A DNA stretch of 43,291 bases from a virus: positions 1-43,291 of the IMG/VR virus record IMGVR_UViG_3300042547_000645, one strand, 5' to 3'. The notes under the pieces are model-generated. The model did not search any database. It was not told the DNA's origin and saw nothing but the letters and a program-made list of their open reading frames with translations. Position numbers and translations under genes: made by a program. Shown here in pieces: positions 8,006 to 15,772 of this stretch (position 1 is its first letter; each line of letters begins with the position of its first letter).

Positions 8006-8334
8006 ACCTATTGCCTGAGAGACAAAAGAAGGCAGACGAACTGGGGTTGCCGTTTCTTTATGATAACAATAGAAATGTTGTAACGAACAAGGACAATCAC
8101 AGTATTTGTCGGGCGTATGCTGGACATCATGATACTGTGTATCAAATGGTGCAGTCTGCCAACCGCGTTCTCCAGCTTGAGCAGGCCGTGGAGGAGTTGA
8201 GGGGGGCGTTGAAAACAGCAGATGCGGAGATTTTTAGGCTGATTTTTAGGCTGACAGGATGGGTCACTACGCACGAACACTTGATTGCAAAAAGAACAGT
8301 TAAGGAAGCACTCAAACAAACGGAGAACCTATGA
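8002..8334 (+). CDS. Hypothetical protein, 110 aa, coiled-coil-like centre
   Basis: The start is the ATG in an ATGA overlap with the preceding stop; upstream in-frame codons are a shadow. Residues about 50-75 (MVQSANRVLQLEQAVEELRGAL) form a heptad-patterned helix likely to be a coiled coil. A 12-base tandem duplication (ATTTTTAGGCTG twice, near 8229-8252) gives IFRLIFRL. The family is not recognised. Confidence 0.5.
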   Translation: MNLLPERQKKADELGLPFLYDNNRNVVTNKDNHSICRAYAGHHDTVYQMVQSANRVLQLEQAVEELRGALKTADAEIFRLIFRLTGWVTTHEHLIAKRTVKEALKQTENL

Positions 8335-8720
8335 AATTCAGCGACTTAACCGAACAGCAGGTTCAGGAAATCTGCGAGGCGTTTGCGAAGATGGAGGGAA
8401 TGACTCCGCCATTTAAAATGATGTGCGGCTTTGCTCCATGCCCGAAACAGTTTCATCTTTGTTACTACGACACGACAAACGGAATGACTAAAGTTTCCGA
8501 CTACCCCAACTCACTTGACGCCATGCACTGCATCATTGAGGGGCTAAAGGGTGATGAACCGCGTATGTTTATATGGCACCTACACGAAATGGTTGGCGAC
8601 GGCGGCATGTACGTACAAACAAAAGCAATCGTTAAAATAATCAAAGCCACCTGCCAACAGCAGTTCGTCGCGGCGGCGTTGGCATTGGGGTTGATTAAAG
8701 AGGGAGCAAACCATGAGTGA
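8331..8720 (+). CDS. Hypothetical protein, 129 aa
   Basis: The last gene of the ATGA-coupled run. It begins KFSDLTEQQVQEICEAFAKMEG, with a helical N-terminus. It has four Cys residues, not arranged as a clear metal site. No family is recognised. The gene is followed by about 285 bases without a credible gene, containing a terminator. Confidence 0.5.
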   Translation: MKFSDLTEQQVQEICEAFAKMEGMTPPFKMMCGFAPCPKQFHLCYYDTTNGMTKVSDYPNSLDAMHCIIEGLKGDEPRMFIWHLHEMVGDGGMYVQTKAIVKIIKATCQQQFVAAALALGLIKEGANHE

Positions 8721-8873
8721 CAAAACGGGCGAGGCGGCTAACCCCGCCTAAATGACCTGCAATCCACGACCTGCACCGGAGCGCAAGCAAGACGTTTCGG
8801 GCAGTGGCATCTAATTTTATGAGTATATGTTAAGCTATTTTGGTTAAGTCCTTGCGGTTTGGTTCGGTTCTAG

Positions 8874-8903
8874 GGCGTGTCGGTTTACACCGACACGCCT
8901 TTT
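8874..8903 (+). terminator. Rho-independent terminator
   Basis: A perfect 11-bp stem (GGCGTGTCGGT at 8874-8884 with its complement at 8889-8899), a four-base loop TTAC and a TTTT run at 8900-8903. It lies between the 6420-8720 genes and the scaffold-capsid operon and probably separates two transcription units. Confidence 0.85.
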
Positions 8904-8956
8904 GCATTTTCTGGTCTTGCGGGAAGGGATTTTCCGCAGGGGAATCTGGAAGCCCC

Positions 8957-8973
8957 TCGGCTCGTAGAGCCGA
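8957..8973. other. Small hairpin in the leader of the scaffold-capsid operon
   Basis: TCGGCTC and GAGCCGA form a 7-bp stem around GTA, 34 bases before the scaffold start. The sequence of 8721-9006 otherwise holds only two very short ORFs (12 and 20 codons) without supporting features. The hairpin may be a leader structure or a dispersed repeat; its role is unknown. Confidence 0.4.
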
Positions 8974-9006
8974 CACTACATTCCTGTTCACTTGATGGAG
9001 AGCATC

Positions 9007-9918
9007 ATGACCAAAAATGGAAATGTGGAACAGCAGCCGGGCGCTGGTGAAGGCGTCGAAATCGCTGTCAATGAAAACGCAGGTACAATCGAAGCTCTGA
9101 TTGATTCGATGGACGCGGTTGTGGAGAAGACCCCAGAGGTCAAAGGTCAGGATTCAGAGGTCAGTGAAACCACTGAAGAAACGACCGAAGCGGCGGAAAC
9201 GCCTGAAGCGGAAGAAACACCGAACGCGCCTGAAACGCCGGAGGTGGAAGAAGAAACCCACGAAGATGCTATCCCGGAAGAACACAAGGCTGTTTTTTCT
9301 GAGAAGGCACATGAAATCTTCAAGGAACGGATCGGCAAAAAGAATAAGCAGCTGGAAACGGTACGGACAGAACTGGAAGCAGTGAAAGCCGAGCGCGACT
9401 CGCTGAAGAAGTCTGCTGATCCGGCAATGAGGGATGCTGTTACTGCCGCCGGAATTGCACCGGAGTTTCTGGATGATGTTTCCGCTAAGACGATTGCCGA
9501 GGCCGAGAAGGTTCAGCGCCGCATTACGTGGGCGCGGGAAGCATCCAAGAACCCCGACGGGTACGAAGATGCGCAGTCCGGGAAGGTTTATACCCAGGCT
9601 GAACTTCAGGCTTACGCACTGGAAGCCGCCACCGATCCCGACAATATGGCCGTTCTGGCCGAAGCCCGTGCCGTCCGCAAGGCCGCGCAGGCCCGTCAGA
9701 AGGAAGCCATTCAGGAAGGTTTGAAGATTCTGGCCGCGCGGGAATCCGCGAAGAAGGCATTGAAGCCTGAAGCCAAGAAGCCGGTCAAAGCCTCCCCGCC
9801 AGCACCCAACGGAGCATCAGCAGCCGTTTCGAGAGAGCCTGCACAATCCGGTGATTACCGGGACAAGTTCCGCAAAAGCGGACGAACGATCAGCGACCTG
9901 ATCGACGCATCAACTTAA
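9007..9918 (+). CDS. Capsid scaffold protein
   Basis: Start at 9007 with GGAG six bases upstream; an earlier in-frame ATG at 8995 has no such site. The 303-aa product is very acidic through residue 90 (repeated ETTEEAAETPEAEETP-like runs). It then has a coiled-coil stretch (KNKQLETVRTELEAVKAERDSLKK) and ends in a Lys-rich, Pro-rich tail and a basic C-terminus (DYRDKFRKSGRTISDLIDAST), the part that in scaffolds usually binds the capsid protein. It lies directly before the capsid gene. Residues 43-52 derive from a heptad array. Confidence 0.8.
   Translation: MTKNGNVEQQPGAGEGVEIAVNENAGTIEALIDSMDAVVEKTPEVKGQDSEVSETTEETTEAAETPEAEETPNAPETPEVEEETHEDAIPEEHKAVFSEKAHEIFKERIGKKNKQLETVRTELEAVKAERDSLKKSADPAMRDAVTAAGIAPEFLDDVSAKTIAEAEKVQRRITWAREASKNPDGYEDAQSGKVYTQAELQAYALEAATDPDNMAVLAEARAVRKAAQARQKEAIQEGLKILAARESAKKALKPEAKKPVKASPPAPNGASAAVSREPAQSGDYRDKFRKSGRTISDLIDAST
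9135..9162 (+). repeat. Heptad array inside the scaffold gene, 4 units (AGAGGTC type)
   Basis: Four in-phase units of consensus ARRGGTC (one AGGATTC), encoding part of the acidic disordered region. Confidence 0.8.
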
Positions 9919-9931
9919 CAGGAGTTTAAAA

Positions 9932-10960
9932 ATGTCTTTACGTACAGGCCCTTTGACTGAGGCTATTCAGTCTAACAAGAAATTCGACTGGAGCGATGTT
10001 CTCCATACCGCCGGCGAAGTGACCGAGCCCTTTCTCGCGTTGCTGAAATCCGGCAAGAAACCGGTGCAGAAGGAATCCAACTGGCCCGTGTTCCAGCTGG
10101 GACGCAGCGGCTATGCCGGCGCGCTGGACGGCGCTCCTGCCGGAACCGCCAATAACCAGAGCCGCGATTCTCTCAAGAGCGTGGCGCAGTGGGTTCGCAA
10201 GGTGTGGAGCGTTTCGCACTATGCCGAGCTGACTGAAGCCTACGGCGTGAGCGATGAGGTCAAGTTCCAGAAGGAACAGGCCCTCAAAGATCTGCGTCAG
10301 GGATTGGAAATGCTGATGCTGTCCGCTCAGGACTGCGCGGTGGAGTCAGGGGAAACCCCGAATAAGACCCGTGGTGCTGCCATGTGGCTCGCCAATAGCG
10401 GACACAATGCCGAATATCCGATTGCATCGGACTTCGTGGTTAGCTCCGGAAGCATCTACACCGGCGCGCTGGCAGCGTTTGACGCCGCAGCTTGCGAAGC
10501 GGTTCTCCGTAACGCCTCGATGGATCGCTATGGCGCTGTCACGCTTGACGCTCAGGTTGGCCCTGCTCTGAAGGCCCGCATGGACGACTACGGCGCTCAT
10601 GACATCAAAGCAACCAGCAGCAATGCTGCGCTGAAGATGTTTAACGCGCAGGCTTCCGATAAGGAATACCTGAACGTAATCGACTTCTTCCAGTTCAGCT
10701 CCGGTCTGGTCCGCACTCACCTGAACTATAACCTCTGGCGCGATGCGGCCGGCGCGAAAACCGCTGTGCTGAGCAATGCCGGTGGTTTGTTCCTCGACAT
10801 GAAGATGTGGGAAATCGCCTTCATGGATGCCATCAACCACGACGATCTTCCGTTTGACGGCGGCTCGAAGAAGGGTCAGTGGCACGCGACCGCGATGCTG
10901 AAATGTTTCATGCCGAAGGGTCAGGCCATGATTACCCCTTCCGCTGAAGCGCTGAGCTAA
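9932..10960 (+). CDS. Major capsid protein (HK97-fold, probably the SU10/DUF5309 type)
   Basis: A 342-aa protein just after the scaffold, with AGGAG well placed. The pattern fits the SU10-like capsid proteins: an N-terminal part that reads TEPFLALLKSGKKPVQKESNW, a conserved AQWVRKVWSVSHYAELTEA, then a long helix KEQALKDLRQGLEMLMLSAQD, an ETPNKTRGAAMWLANS loop and a C-terminal beta-domain. It should form the icosahedral shell. Family placement is by pattern recognition; the capsid assignment itself rests also on position and size. A heptad array follows the stop. Confidence 0.85.
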   Translation: MSLRTGPLTEAIQSNKKFDWSDVLHTAGEVTEPFLALLKSGKKPVQKESNWPVFQLGRSGYAGALDGAPAGTANNQSRDSLKSVAQWVRKVWSVSHYAELTEAYGVSDEVKFQKEQALKDLRQGLEMLMLSAQDCAVESGETPNKTRGAAMWLANSGHNAEYPIASDFVVSSGSIYTGALAAFDAAACEAVLRNASMDRYGAVTLDAQVGPALKARMDDYGAHDIKATSSNAALKMFNAQASDKEYLNVIDFFQFSSGLVRTHLNYNLWRDAAGAKTAVLSNAGGLFLDMKMWEIAFMDAINHDDLPFDGGSKKGQWHATAMLKCFMPKGQAMITPSAEALS

Positions 10961-10962
10961 GC

Positions 10963-11032
10963 GAAGGCTGAAACCTGAAACCTGAAACCCGAAAGGGGAG
11001 TAGGGTTTTATGAAATCTGAAACCTGAACAGG
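10963..11032 (+). repeat. Two heptad arrays between capsid and next gene (GAAACCT type)
   Basis: Five units at 10963-10997 (GAAGGCT, GAAACCT twice, GAAACCC, GAAAGGG) and three at 11012-11032 (GAAATCT, GAAACCT, GAACAGG). The last runs into the ribosome-binding site of the 11043 gene. Confidence 0.85.
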
Positions 11033-11042
11033 GAGAATTAAA

Positions 11043-11636
11043 ATGAAGAAATTTACAATGATGATGATCGCGCTGATCGGGTTCGCCCTTTTCGCGCAGG
11101 CCGCTGAATGGCGCGCCGCGGATATGATGGAACAGGCCCGTTATGGAGCTACCCGTGTTTATGTGGTGGAGCATTCCGACCTGACCGAAACGAACGCAAA
11201 TACAGCTCAAACCCTGACGGTTTCCGTCCCGGCGAAGACGCTGGTTCAGTTGGTTTCAATGGAACTTGAAACGGCGTTTGATACCGCGAACACCAACTAT
11301 ACCGGCTCTCTAGCTGTGACGGTTGGTGACGGTACCGATGCCGACCTTTACCTGACTTCAACCGAGCTGGCCAGCGATGGTTCCGAGGTTTGGAAGAAGT
11401 TTGGAGCGCTGAACTCCGGAACCATTGCCGTGACACGGCAGATGGGTAACGTCGTTTATGGCACCGAGACCAACAGCCTGCTGACGAATGTCGTTTGCAC
11501 GCTGACGTCAGTTGCCCTGAACCAGAAAGTTTACACCACCGCCGATACGATCGACTTTGTGTTTACTCCTAATTCGGATGAAGCACTTGTCGCAAATAGC
11601 GTCGGGAAGGTGAAGTTCTTCATCAAGGTTCAGTGA
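11043..11636 (+). CDS. Probable virion protein with N-terminal signal peptide, 197 aa
   Basis: MKKFTMMMIALIGFALFAQA|AEW is a textbook Sec signal peptide with a signal peptidase I site after residue 20. The mature part is beta-rich and Thr/Val-rich (TLTVSVPAKTLVQLVSMELETAF..., GSLAVTVGDGTDADLYLTSTEL), like head decoration or fibre proteins often found right after a capsid gene. A secretion signal on such a protein is unexpected, because heads assemble in the cytoplasm. It may instead act in the envelope. GGGAGAATTAAA gives the ribosome-binding site. Confidence 0.7.
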   Translation: MKKFTMMMIALIGFALFAQAAEWRAADMMEQARYGATRVYVVEHSDLTETNANTAQTLTVSVPAKTLVQLVSMELETAFDTANTNYTGSLAVTVGDGTDADLYLTSTELASDGSEVWKKFGALNSGTIAVTRQMGNVVYGTETNSLLTNVVCTLTSVALNQKVYTTADTIDFVFTPNSDEALVANSVGKVKFFIKVQ

Positions 11637-11640
11637 CCGA

Positions 11641-11734
11641 ATTGCTGATTGGGGATTGCTGATTGACGATTTTCAGCAGCCCCTGATCGGCAGTTTTCAA
11701 TCTCAAAATCATCAATCATAAATCGGAAATCAAA
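11641..11734 (+). repeat. Pair of heptad arrays (ATTGCTG then AATCATC types)
   Basis: Five units of ATTGNNG type at 11641-11675 and four of AATCNNN type at 11707-11734, in opposite sense (ATT versus AAT as complement), so the two halves can partly pair. They fill the whole gap between two genes. Confidence 0.75.
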
Positions 11735-11735
11735 G

Positions 11736-12044
11736 ATGGCTGGATTCTCACAAGCGGTTCTGAATGCGGCGGCAGCGAAGCAGCGCAAGGCGAAGGAGTC
11801 CCGCAAGGTTTCCTCGCAGATCGGCGGCTCCGGCGTACGGACGCATCAGATTGATTCCCGTCTGTTTCATCAAGGCGTGGCCTATGGCCGCAAGCATGGG
11901 GTGCATCAGCCGTGGGATGAACCGAATTTTGTGCAGGAAATGGAGAAGTGTCACCCGGACATCGTAGTGGGTGGAAGTTCTTCGGGCTGTTCTCCTGTTT
12001 CTCCATACATGCTCGAAGCGGCGCGTAAGCTCGTTGGTGGATAG
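11736..12044 (+). CDS. Hypothetical protein, 102 aa
   Basis: A small gene in the head cluster, between the signal-peptide protein and the portal. N-terminal helix rich in Ala/Lys (QAVLNAAAAKQRKAKESRK), then a Gly/His-containing segment. There is no clear Shine-Dalgarno sequence because a heptad array ends one base before the ATG. No family is recognised; a minor head protein is possible. Confidence 0.5.
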   Translation: MAGFSQAVLNAAAAKQRKAKESRKVSSQIGGSGVRTHQIDSRLFHQGVAYGRKHGVHQPWDEPNFVQEMEKCHPDIVVGGSSSGCSPVSPYMLEAARKLVGG

Positions 12045-12050
12045 CCGACC

Positions 12051-12146
12051 GAACGATGAAGTATGAAAGATGAACTATGAAAATGGTAATTTTTAAAATG
12101 AAAATACGATCCGCTTTCATACTTCATACTTCATCTTTCATCTTTC
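12051..12146. repeat. Inverted pair of heptad arrays (GAAGTAT/GAAAGAT and complement)
   Basis: The left arm, 12051-12085, holds GAACGAT, GAAGTAT, GAAAGAT, GAACTAT and GAAAATG. The right arm, 12119-12146, is ATACTTC twice and ATCTTTC twice, the exact complements of the left-arm units. The arms can form a long stem just upstream of the portal gene. Confidence 0.85.
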
Positions 12147-12165
12147 TGTCAGCCGGAGGAATGAA

Positions 12166-14436
12166 ATGACGAAGGATGACACATATAAGCTCGATCAGAT
12201 TGCAGCCGACGGGGGGAGCGAGAAGGCGGCTCCGGAACAGGTTTCTGCGGTGAAGAGTCACCTTGATCGCATTCGTAATGATTTGTCTGACAATGTTTTT
12301 TCAGAGCGCGAGCGCTTAGGTCAGGTTCGTTTCTGTCAGTGGCCGGGACAAAGTGAGGATGGCCGTAAGCATGACGGGGCTAAGCGCGCCCTGCCCTTCG
12401 ACGGTGCCAGCGATACCCGCCCTTTCATGGCGGATGGAATTATCAATTTTATTGTGGCCGAGCTTTCTACCGCTGCGTCGCGCGCGACGGCGCGGGATAC
12501 CGGCATGGAGTCAACGGATTCTCAAGGCGGCGGGTTCAATTCGACGCTGATTAAGTGGCTGGTGATGAATCAGTGGACAGATTACCGCAAGCAGATTGAG
12601 CTGGCGGTGCAATATGCCTACGGTGATTCGCCGGGCGCGTGTGTTTTCTGGACGGATTGGTGCGAAGATAAGGAAGTTTCCCTGCAAAAGCTGACTATTG
12701 ACGAGCTGGCCGCACAGATCGGCGCTCAGATGAATCCGGATGCTCCGGAAGAGGAACAGCTGAATACGCTGGATATGCTGTTTGATCCGTCCCGTGCTGA
12801 GGATCTGAAGGCCGCGCTGGCGGCATACTACCCAAACCTGTCTACCGGGCGGATCGCCAAGGTGGTACGGTCGATTTATAAAGGGGAAGATGCAGAGTTT
12901 CCTGTTCCCCGTGTGAAAAGTGCCATCCCGAAGATGCGGGCTCTGCGGCTTTTCAAGGATATTTTCTTTGATCGGAGTGTCGAAGACATTCAAAAAGCTC
13001 CGGTGGTTGCGCTGGCAAATTACTATTCTGAGGCCGGTGTACGCGAACAGGCAGCCAAGTATGGCTGGAATAAGAAGTTTGTTGATGGCTTGCTGGCTTC
13101 CGGCAAGGGGCGCAGTGCGTTTAATGACAGTGCGCTGACTTCTGCGGTAGCGGCGATCAGCACGCAGGCCGAGCCGGATAATGAGCTGTTTGAAGTGTTG
13201 ACGGTTTATACCCGCGCCGTGAACGAGGACGGTATTCCCGGCGTTTACTGGCAGACGATTTCCTATTTTGTTAAAGACCCTGCCACCGATCGCAACCTGT
13301 TCGACCGCTCGCACGGTGAATATCCTTTTGACTACTACTCCCGCGAATCGCTGACCGCCTGCCTGGTGGATAGCCGTGGCGTGGCGGAGATTGTCCAGAC
13401 CGACCAGAACAGCGTTAAGCTGCTGGATGACAGCTTTGAAGACCACACTCAGCAGGCGACCAACCCGGTGCGAAAGATTCCAAAAGGCTATCCGGCCGGC
13501 ACGTTCCGCTGGGGTCCGTTGGCCGAAATGGAGATCGGGCCGCGTGATGCCACGAATGTCGGCTATATTGATCCTCCGGCCTACCCGCAGGCGAACAAAG
13601 ACCACTATCTGCGGATGCGCACCAAGGTTTCGCAATACTGGGGTATCCCGTTTGAAGATGTAAATGAGCGCTTCCTGGTGATGTACAGCCAGCAACGGGT
13701 GGATGGCCTGCTGCATGTGCTGCGGCAGGTATTTGTCCGCGCCGTGCAGTTGATGGATCAGTTCATGGAACCGGAACAGATTGCCCGGATCACCGGACAA
13801 AGCGTGCAGAGTTTGAACCAGAACCGGCGGCAGCGGTCGGAGATTCAGGGCAAGTATGATCTATCGCTCACCTTCGACGTGCGCGATCTGGATATGGAAT
13901 TTTTGATTAAGAAGGTGGATACCGCCCTGAAGATTCGCCAGCTCGACCCGAGCCAGCGGATTAACATTGGCGCGATTGCCGTGAATGCGATTGCCAGCCT
14001 TGACCCGAACTGGGCGCAGGATGCGGTACGCAGTGAAGCGCAAGCCAACTCCGCCGAAGAACAGGCCGCCAAGACTGATTTGGTGAAGATGCTCAACGGC
14101 GTGCAGGTGCCGCTGCAGGACGACCCGTGGAGCATTGATCCGGCTGTGCGCAAGCAGACGATTGAACAGGAACTGCTGCTTCGCCAGCAGAACCCGCAAG
14201 CCTTCCCGCCGGTCAGCCAGGCAGCGGCGGCTTTGATTGGTGATTACCTGAAAAATCTGGAACAGATGGGCTCTCAGCAGCAGAACGCGATTACCGGCCG
14301 TACCGGCGTAGAACCGACTGACCTCGCGGCGCTGGGGCAGGAGAAGAGTATGGGAGTGAGTGAGTTTGGGGGTGTGGGAGTGCCAGACAACCAACAACCA
14401 GCAACTAACAACTTACCCGCCGGAGGCGGACAATGA
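12166..14436 (+). CDS. Portal protein
   Basis: A 756-aa protein with the signs of a podovirus-type portal. It has the N-terminal block KRALPFDGASDTRPFMADGIINF, a long central region with the helical RMRTKVSQYWGIPFEDVNERF, then the helix-rich stem and clip (LLHVLRQVFVRAVQLMDQFMEPEQIARIT) and a Gln-rich C-terminus. Twelve copies would form the channel through which the terminase pumps DNA. The last 30 residues are encoded by heptad arrays. The gene lies after the capsid gene, the reverse of the common order. GGAGG precedes the start. Confidence 0.8.
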   Translation: MTKDDTYKLDQIAADGGSEKAAPEQVSAVKSHLDRIRNDLSDNVFSERERLGQVRFCQWPGQSEDGRKHDGAKRALPFDGASDTRPFMADGIINFIVAELSTAASRATARDTGMESTDSQGGGFNSTLIKWLVMNQWTDYRKQIELAVQYAYGDSPGACVFWTDWCEDKEVSLQKLTIDELAAQIGAQMNPDAPEEEQLNTLDMLFDPSRAEDLKAALAAYYPNLSTGRIAKVVRSIYKGEDAEFPVPRVKSAIPKMRALRLFKDIFFDRSVEDIQKAPVVALANYYSEAGVREQAAKYGWNKKFVDGLLASGKGRSAFNDSALTSAVAAISTQAEPDNELFEVLTVYTRAVNEDGIPGVYWQTISYFVKDPATDRNLFDRSHGEYPFDYYSRESLTACLVDSRGVAEIVQTDQNSVKLLDDSFEDHTQQATNPVRKIPKGYPAGTFRWGPLAEMEIGPRDATNVGYIDPPAYPQANKDHYLRMRTKVSQYWGIPFEDVNERFLVMYSQQRVDGLLHVLRQVFVRAVQLMDQFMEPEQIARITGQSVQSLNQNRRQRSEIQGKYDLSLTFDVRDLDMEFLIKKVDTALKIRQLDPSQRINIGAIAVNAIASLDPNWAQDAVRSEAQANSAEEQAAKTDLVKMLNGVQVPLQDDPWSIDPAVRKQTIEQELLLRQQNPQAFPPVSQAAAALIGDYLKNLEQMGSQQQNAITGRTGVEPTDLAALGQEKSMGVSEFGGVGVPDNQQPATNNLPAGGGQ
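14351..14414 (+). repeat. Heptad arrays in the portal C-terminus
   Basis: A G/T-rich part (14351-14378, four degenerate units of TGGGAGT type) followed by four clean units of ACAACCA type at 14387-14414. Both are in frame and encode a disordered tail. Confidence 0.75.
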
Positions 14437-15116
14437 GAGAACTGACTTTTAAGACGTTTTTCGAGCGGTTTGTTCCGATGATTGGCCGGAGCGCCGAAGA
14501 GTTTCCGTGCGGAAGCGTTGACGGGGAACGGCATTGTGCGGCGATTACTGCTGCCGTGCGCCGGGCGTATGAGCATGAGTTCTGGCCGGAGATCATGGTG
14601 ATTGATGAGCGCACGCCGTCGGTTGATTACCTTGTTGAGCAGGCTGAAGACGGAGAAGTCGAAATTGATGTGGTTCAGGGGTTCTTCCAGACGGAATCCG
14701 ATGCGCGTAACTTCAGCCGGCTTATCCATGCAGAGCGCATACCAGGCGGATGGATTTTAGATAAGGCGTATGACAGCGTATTCGTCCGGTTTCGTCCGGT
14801 GGCGCCGCGTTTTACGCGGGTTAAATGGGACGCAGCCAAGACATACGCAGCGAATGATGTCGTTTATCTCGACACGAACGGGAAGTGCTACCGCTCAACA
14901 AATGCCGGATCTAATAAGTACCCGGAAACGGAGACCACGTATTGGTCAGAGCAAGCCTTCCCGGGGTTCTTTGAACAGTACGCGCAGTATGCGGCGGCGG
15001 CGGAAAACTGGCGCTTTGAGCGGCAGTGGAGTCAGGCCGGAGAAATTCAGAGCCGGGCTGACGATACGCTGTTCCGGTTGAAATCGTCGGCTAAGGGCCA
15101 AGGAGGAACGCTGTGA
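14433..15116 (+). CDS. Adaptor or tail-connector protein with a sugar-binding-like module, 227 aa
   Basis: ATGA overlap with the portal gene. The N-terminal 60 residues (FKTFFERFVPMIGRSAEEFPCGSV...) are followed by a beta-rich region. Residues about 128-172 (KWDAAKTYAANDVVYLDTNGKCYRSTN...YWSEQAF) have the W-x-Y-x-x-G/N-D-x-V pattern of CBM5/12-like chitin-binding modules. The same module recurs in the 1103-aa tail protein. The position after the portal suggests a connector at the head-tail joint. Confidence 0.55.
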   Translation: MRELTFKTFFERFVPMIGRSAEEFPCGSVDGERHCAAITAAVRRAYEHEFWPEIMVIDERTPSVDYLVEQAEDGEVEIDVVQGFFQTESDARNFSRLIHAERIPGGWILDKAYDSVFVRFRPVAPRFTRVKWDAAKTYAANDVVYLDTNGKCYRSTNAGSNKYPETETTYWSEQAFPGFFEQYAQYAAAAENWRFERQWSQAGEIQSRADDTLFRLKSSAKGQGGTL

Positions 15117-15772
15117 GCACATTGAACAGAAAGCATTTATGGGTGAAGGCTGACATACGGCGCGGAGAGCTGCTGGATGCAGATACCGGCGAGGTACTGA
15201 CTTGTTTCCGTGGCAATGATCTGGCGGTGCATGTGGCCTTTTTCTCCGGCGATCTGCTGATGGCCATCAGCAATCTGGTGCAGGCGGTACTGACGGTAAA
15301 AGACCCGGCGGCTGTAACCGGTGATCCGCTGATGTACAAAGCGCAGGCTTCGCTGGATTCCGCGCTAACGTCGGCGCAGTGGAACGCAAGGACCAGCGAG
15401 CACGCGCTGTTTGAATTTACCGGCGCAGAAACCAATGTGGATATTTCCGGTCAGATATTCAAAGACCTCTATCTTGGGGTGAATGTTGATACCGACGATA
15501 CGCCCGGCAAAGACCTCTGCTACGGCACGGCCGATCTGCGGATTGTTGAAGATGGCCGCGGCGACGGTGACAACGCTCCGGAAGTTCCGGCTGAATATTA
15601 TACCAAGGATCAGGCCGACGCCCGGTATGCGCAGAAGTCCGGCGAAACGTACGCGATCAGCGGGGCTAGTGAACTGCGAACCCTGAACCTAAGCGATTGC
15701 ACCTTTGCGCAGCTGTGCGATTTGGTCGGAACACTGTCGGCTGACCTTAAAACATCGGGAGTGATTGAATGA
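15113..15772 (+). CDS. Tail or baseplate-associated protein, 219 aa (GTG start)
   Basis: GTG start in a GTGA overlap; AGGAGG lies upstream. The N-terminal 140 residues are a beta-rich domain. Near residue 163 is YYTKDQADARYAQKSG, a motif common at the shaft entry of tail fibres and fibre adaptors. It is followed by a short helical end. It is coupled by ATGA to the tail fibre gene, so it probably connects to, or forms part of, the fibre. Confidence 0.6.
   Translation: MSTLNRKHLWVKADIRRGELLDADTGEVLTCFRGNDLAVHVAFFSGDLLMAISNLVQAVLTVKDPAAVTGDPLMYKAQASLDSALTSAQWNARTSEHALFEFTGAETNVDISGQIFKDLYLGVNVDTDDTPGKDLCYGTADLRIVEDGRGDGDNAPEVPAEYYTKDQADARYAQKSGETYAISGASELRTLNLSDCTFAQLCDLVGTLSADLKTSGVIE

Noticed and set aside
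8713-8814. Two very short frames (12 and 20 codons) after the 129-aa gene
   Set aside because: Too short, no ribosome-binding site of note, and no similarity that I recognise; possibly the remnant of a lost gene.
12511-13800. 429-codon open frame on the minus strand opposite the portal gene
   Set aside because: It is the mirror of a high-GC coding region; the plus-strand portal has clear protein motifs and a good start.
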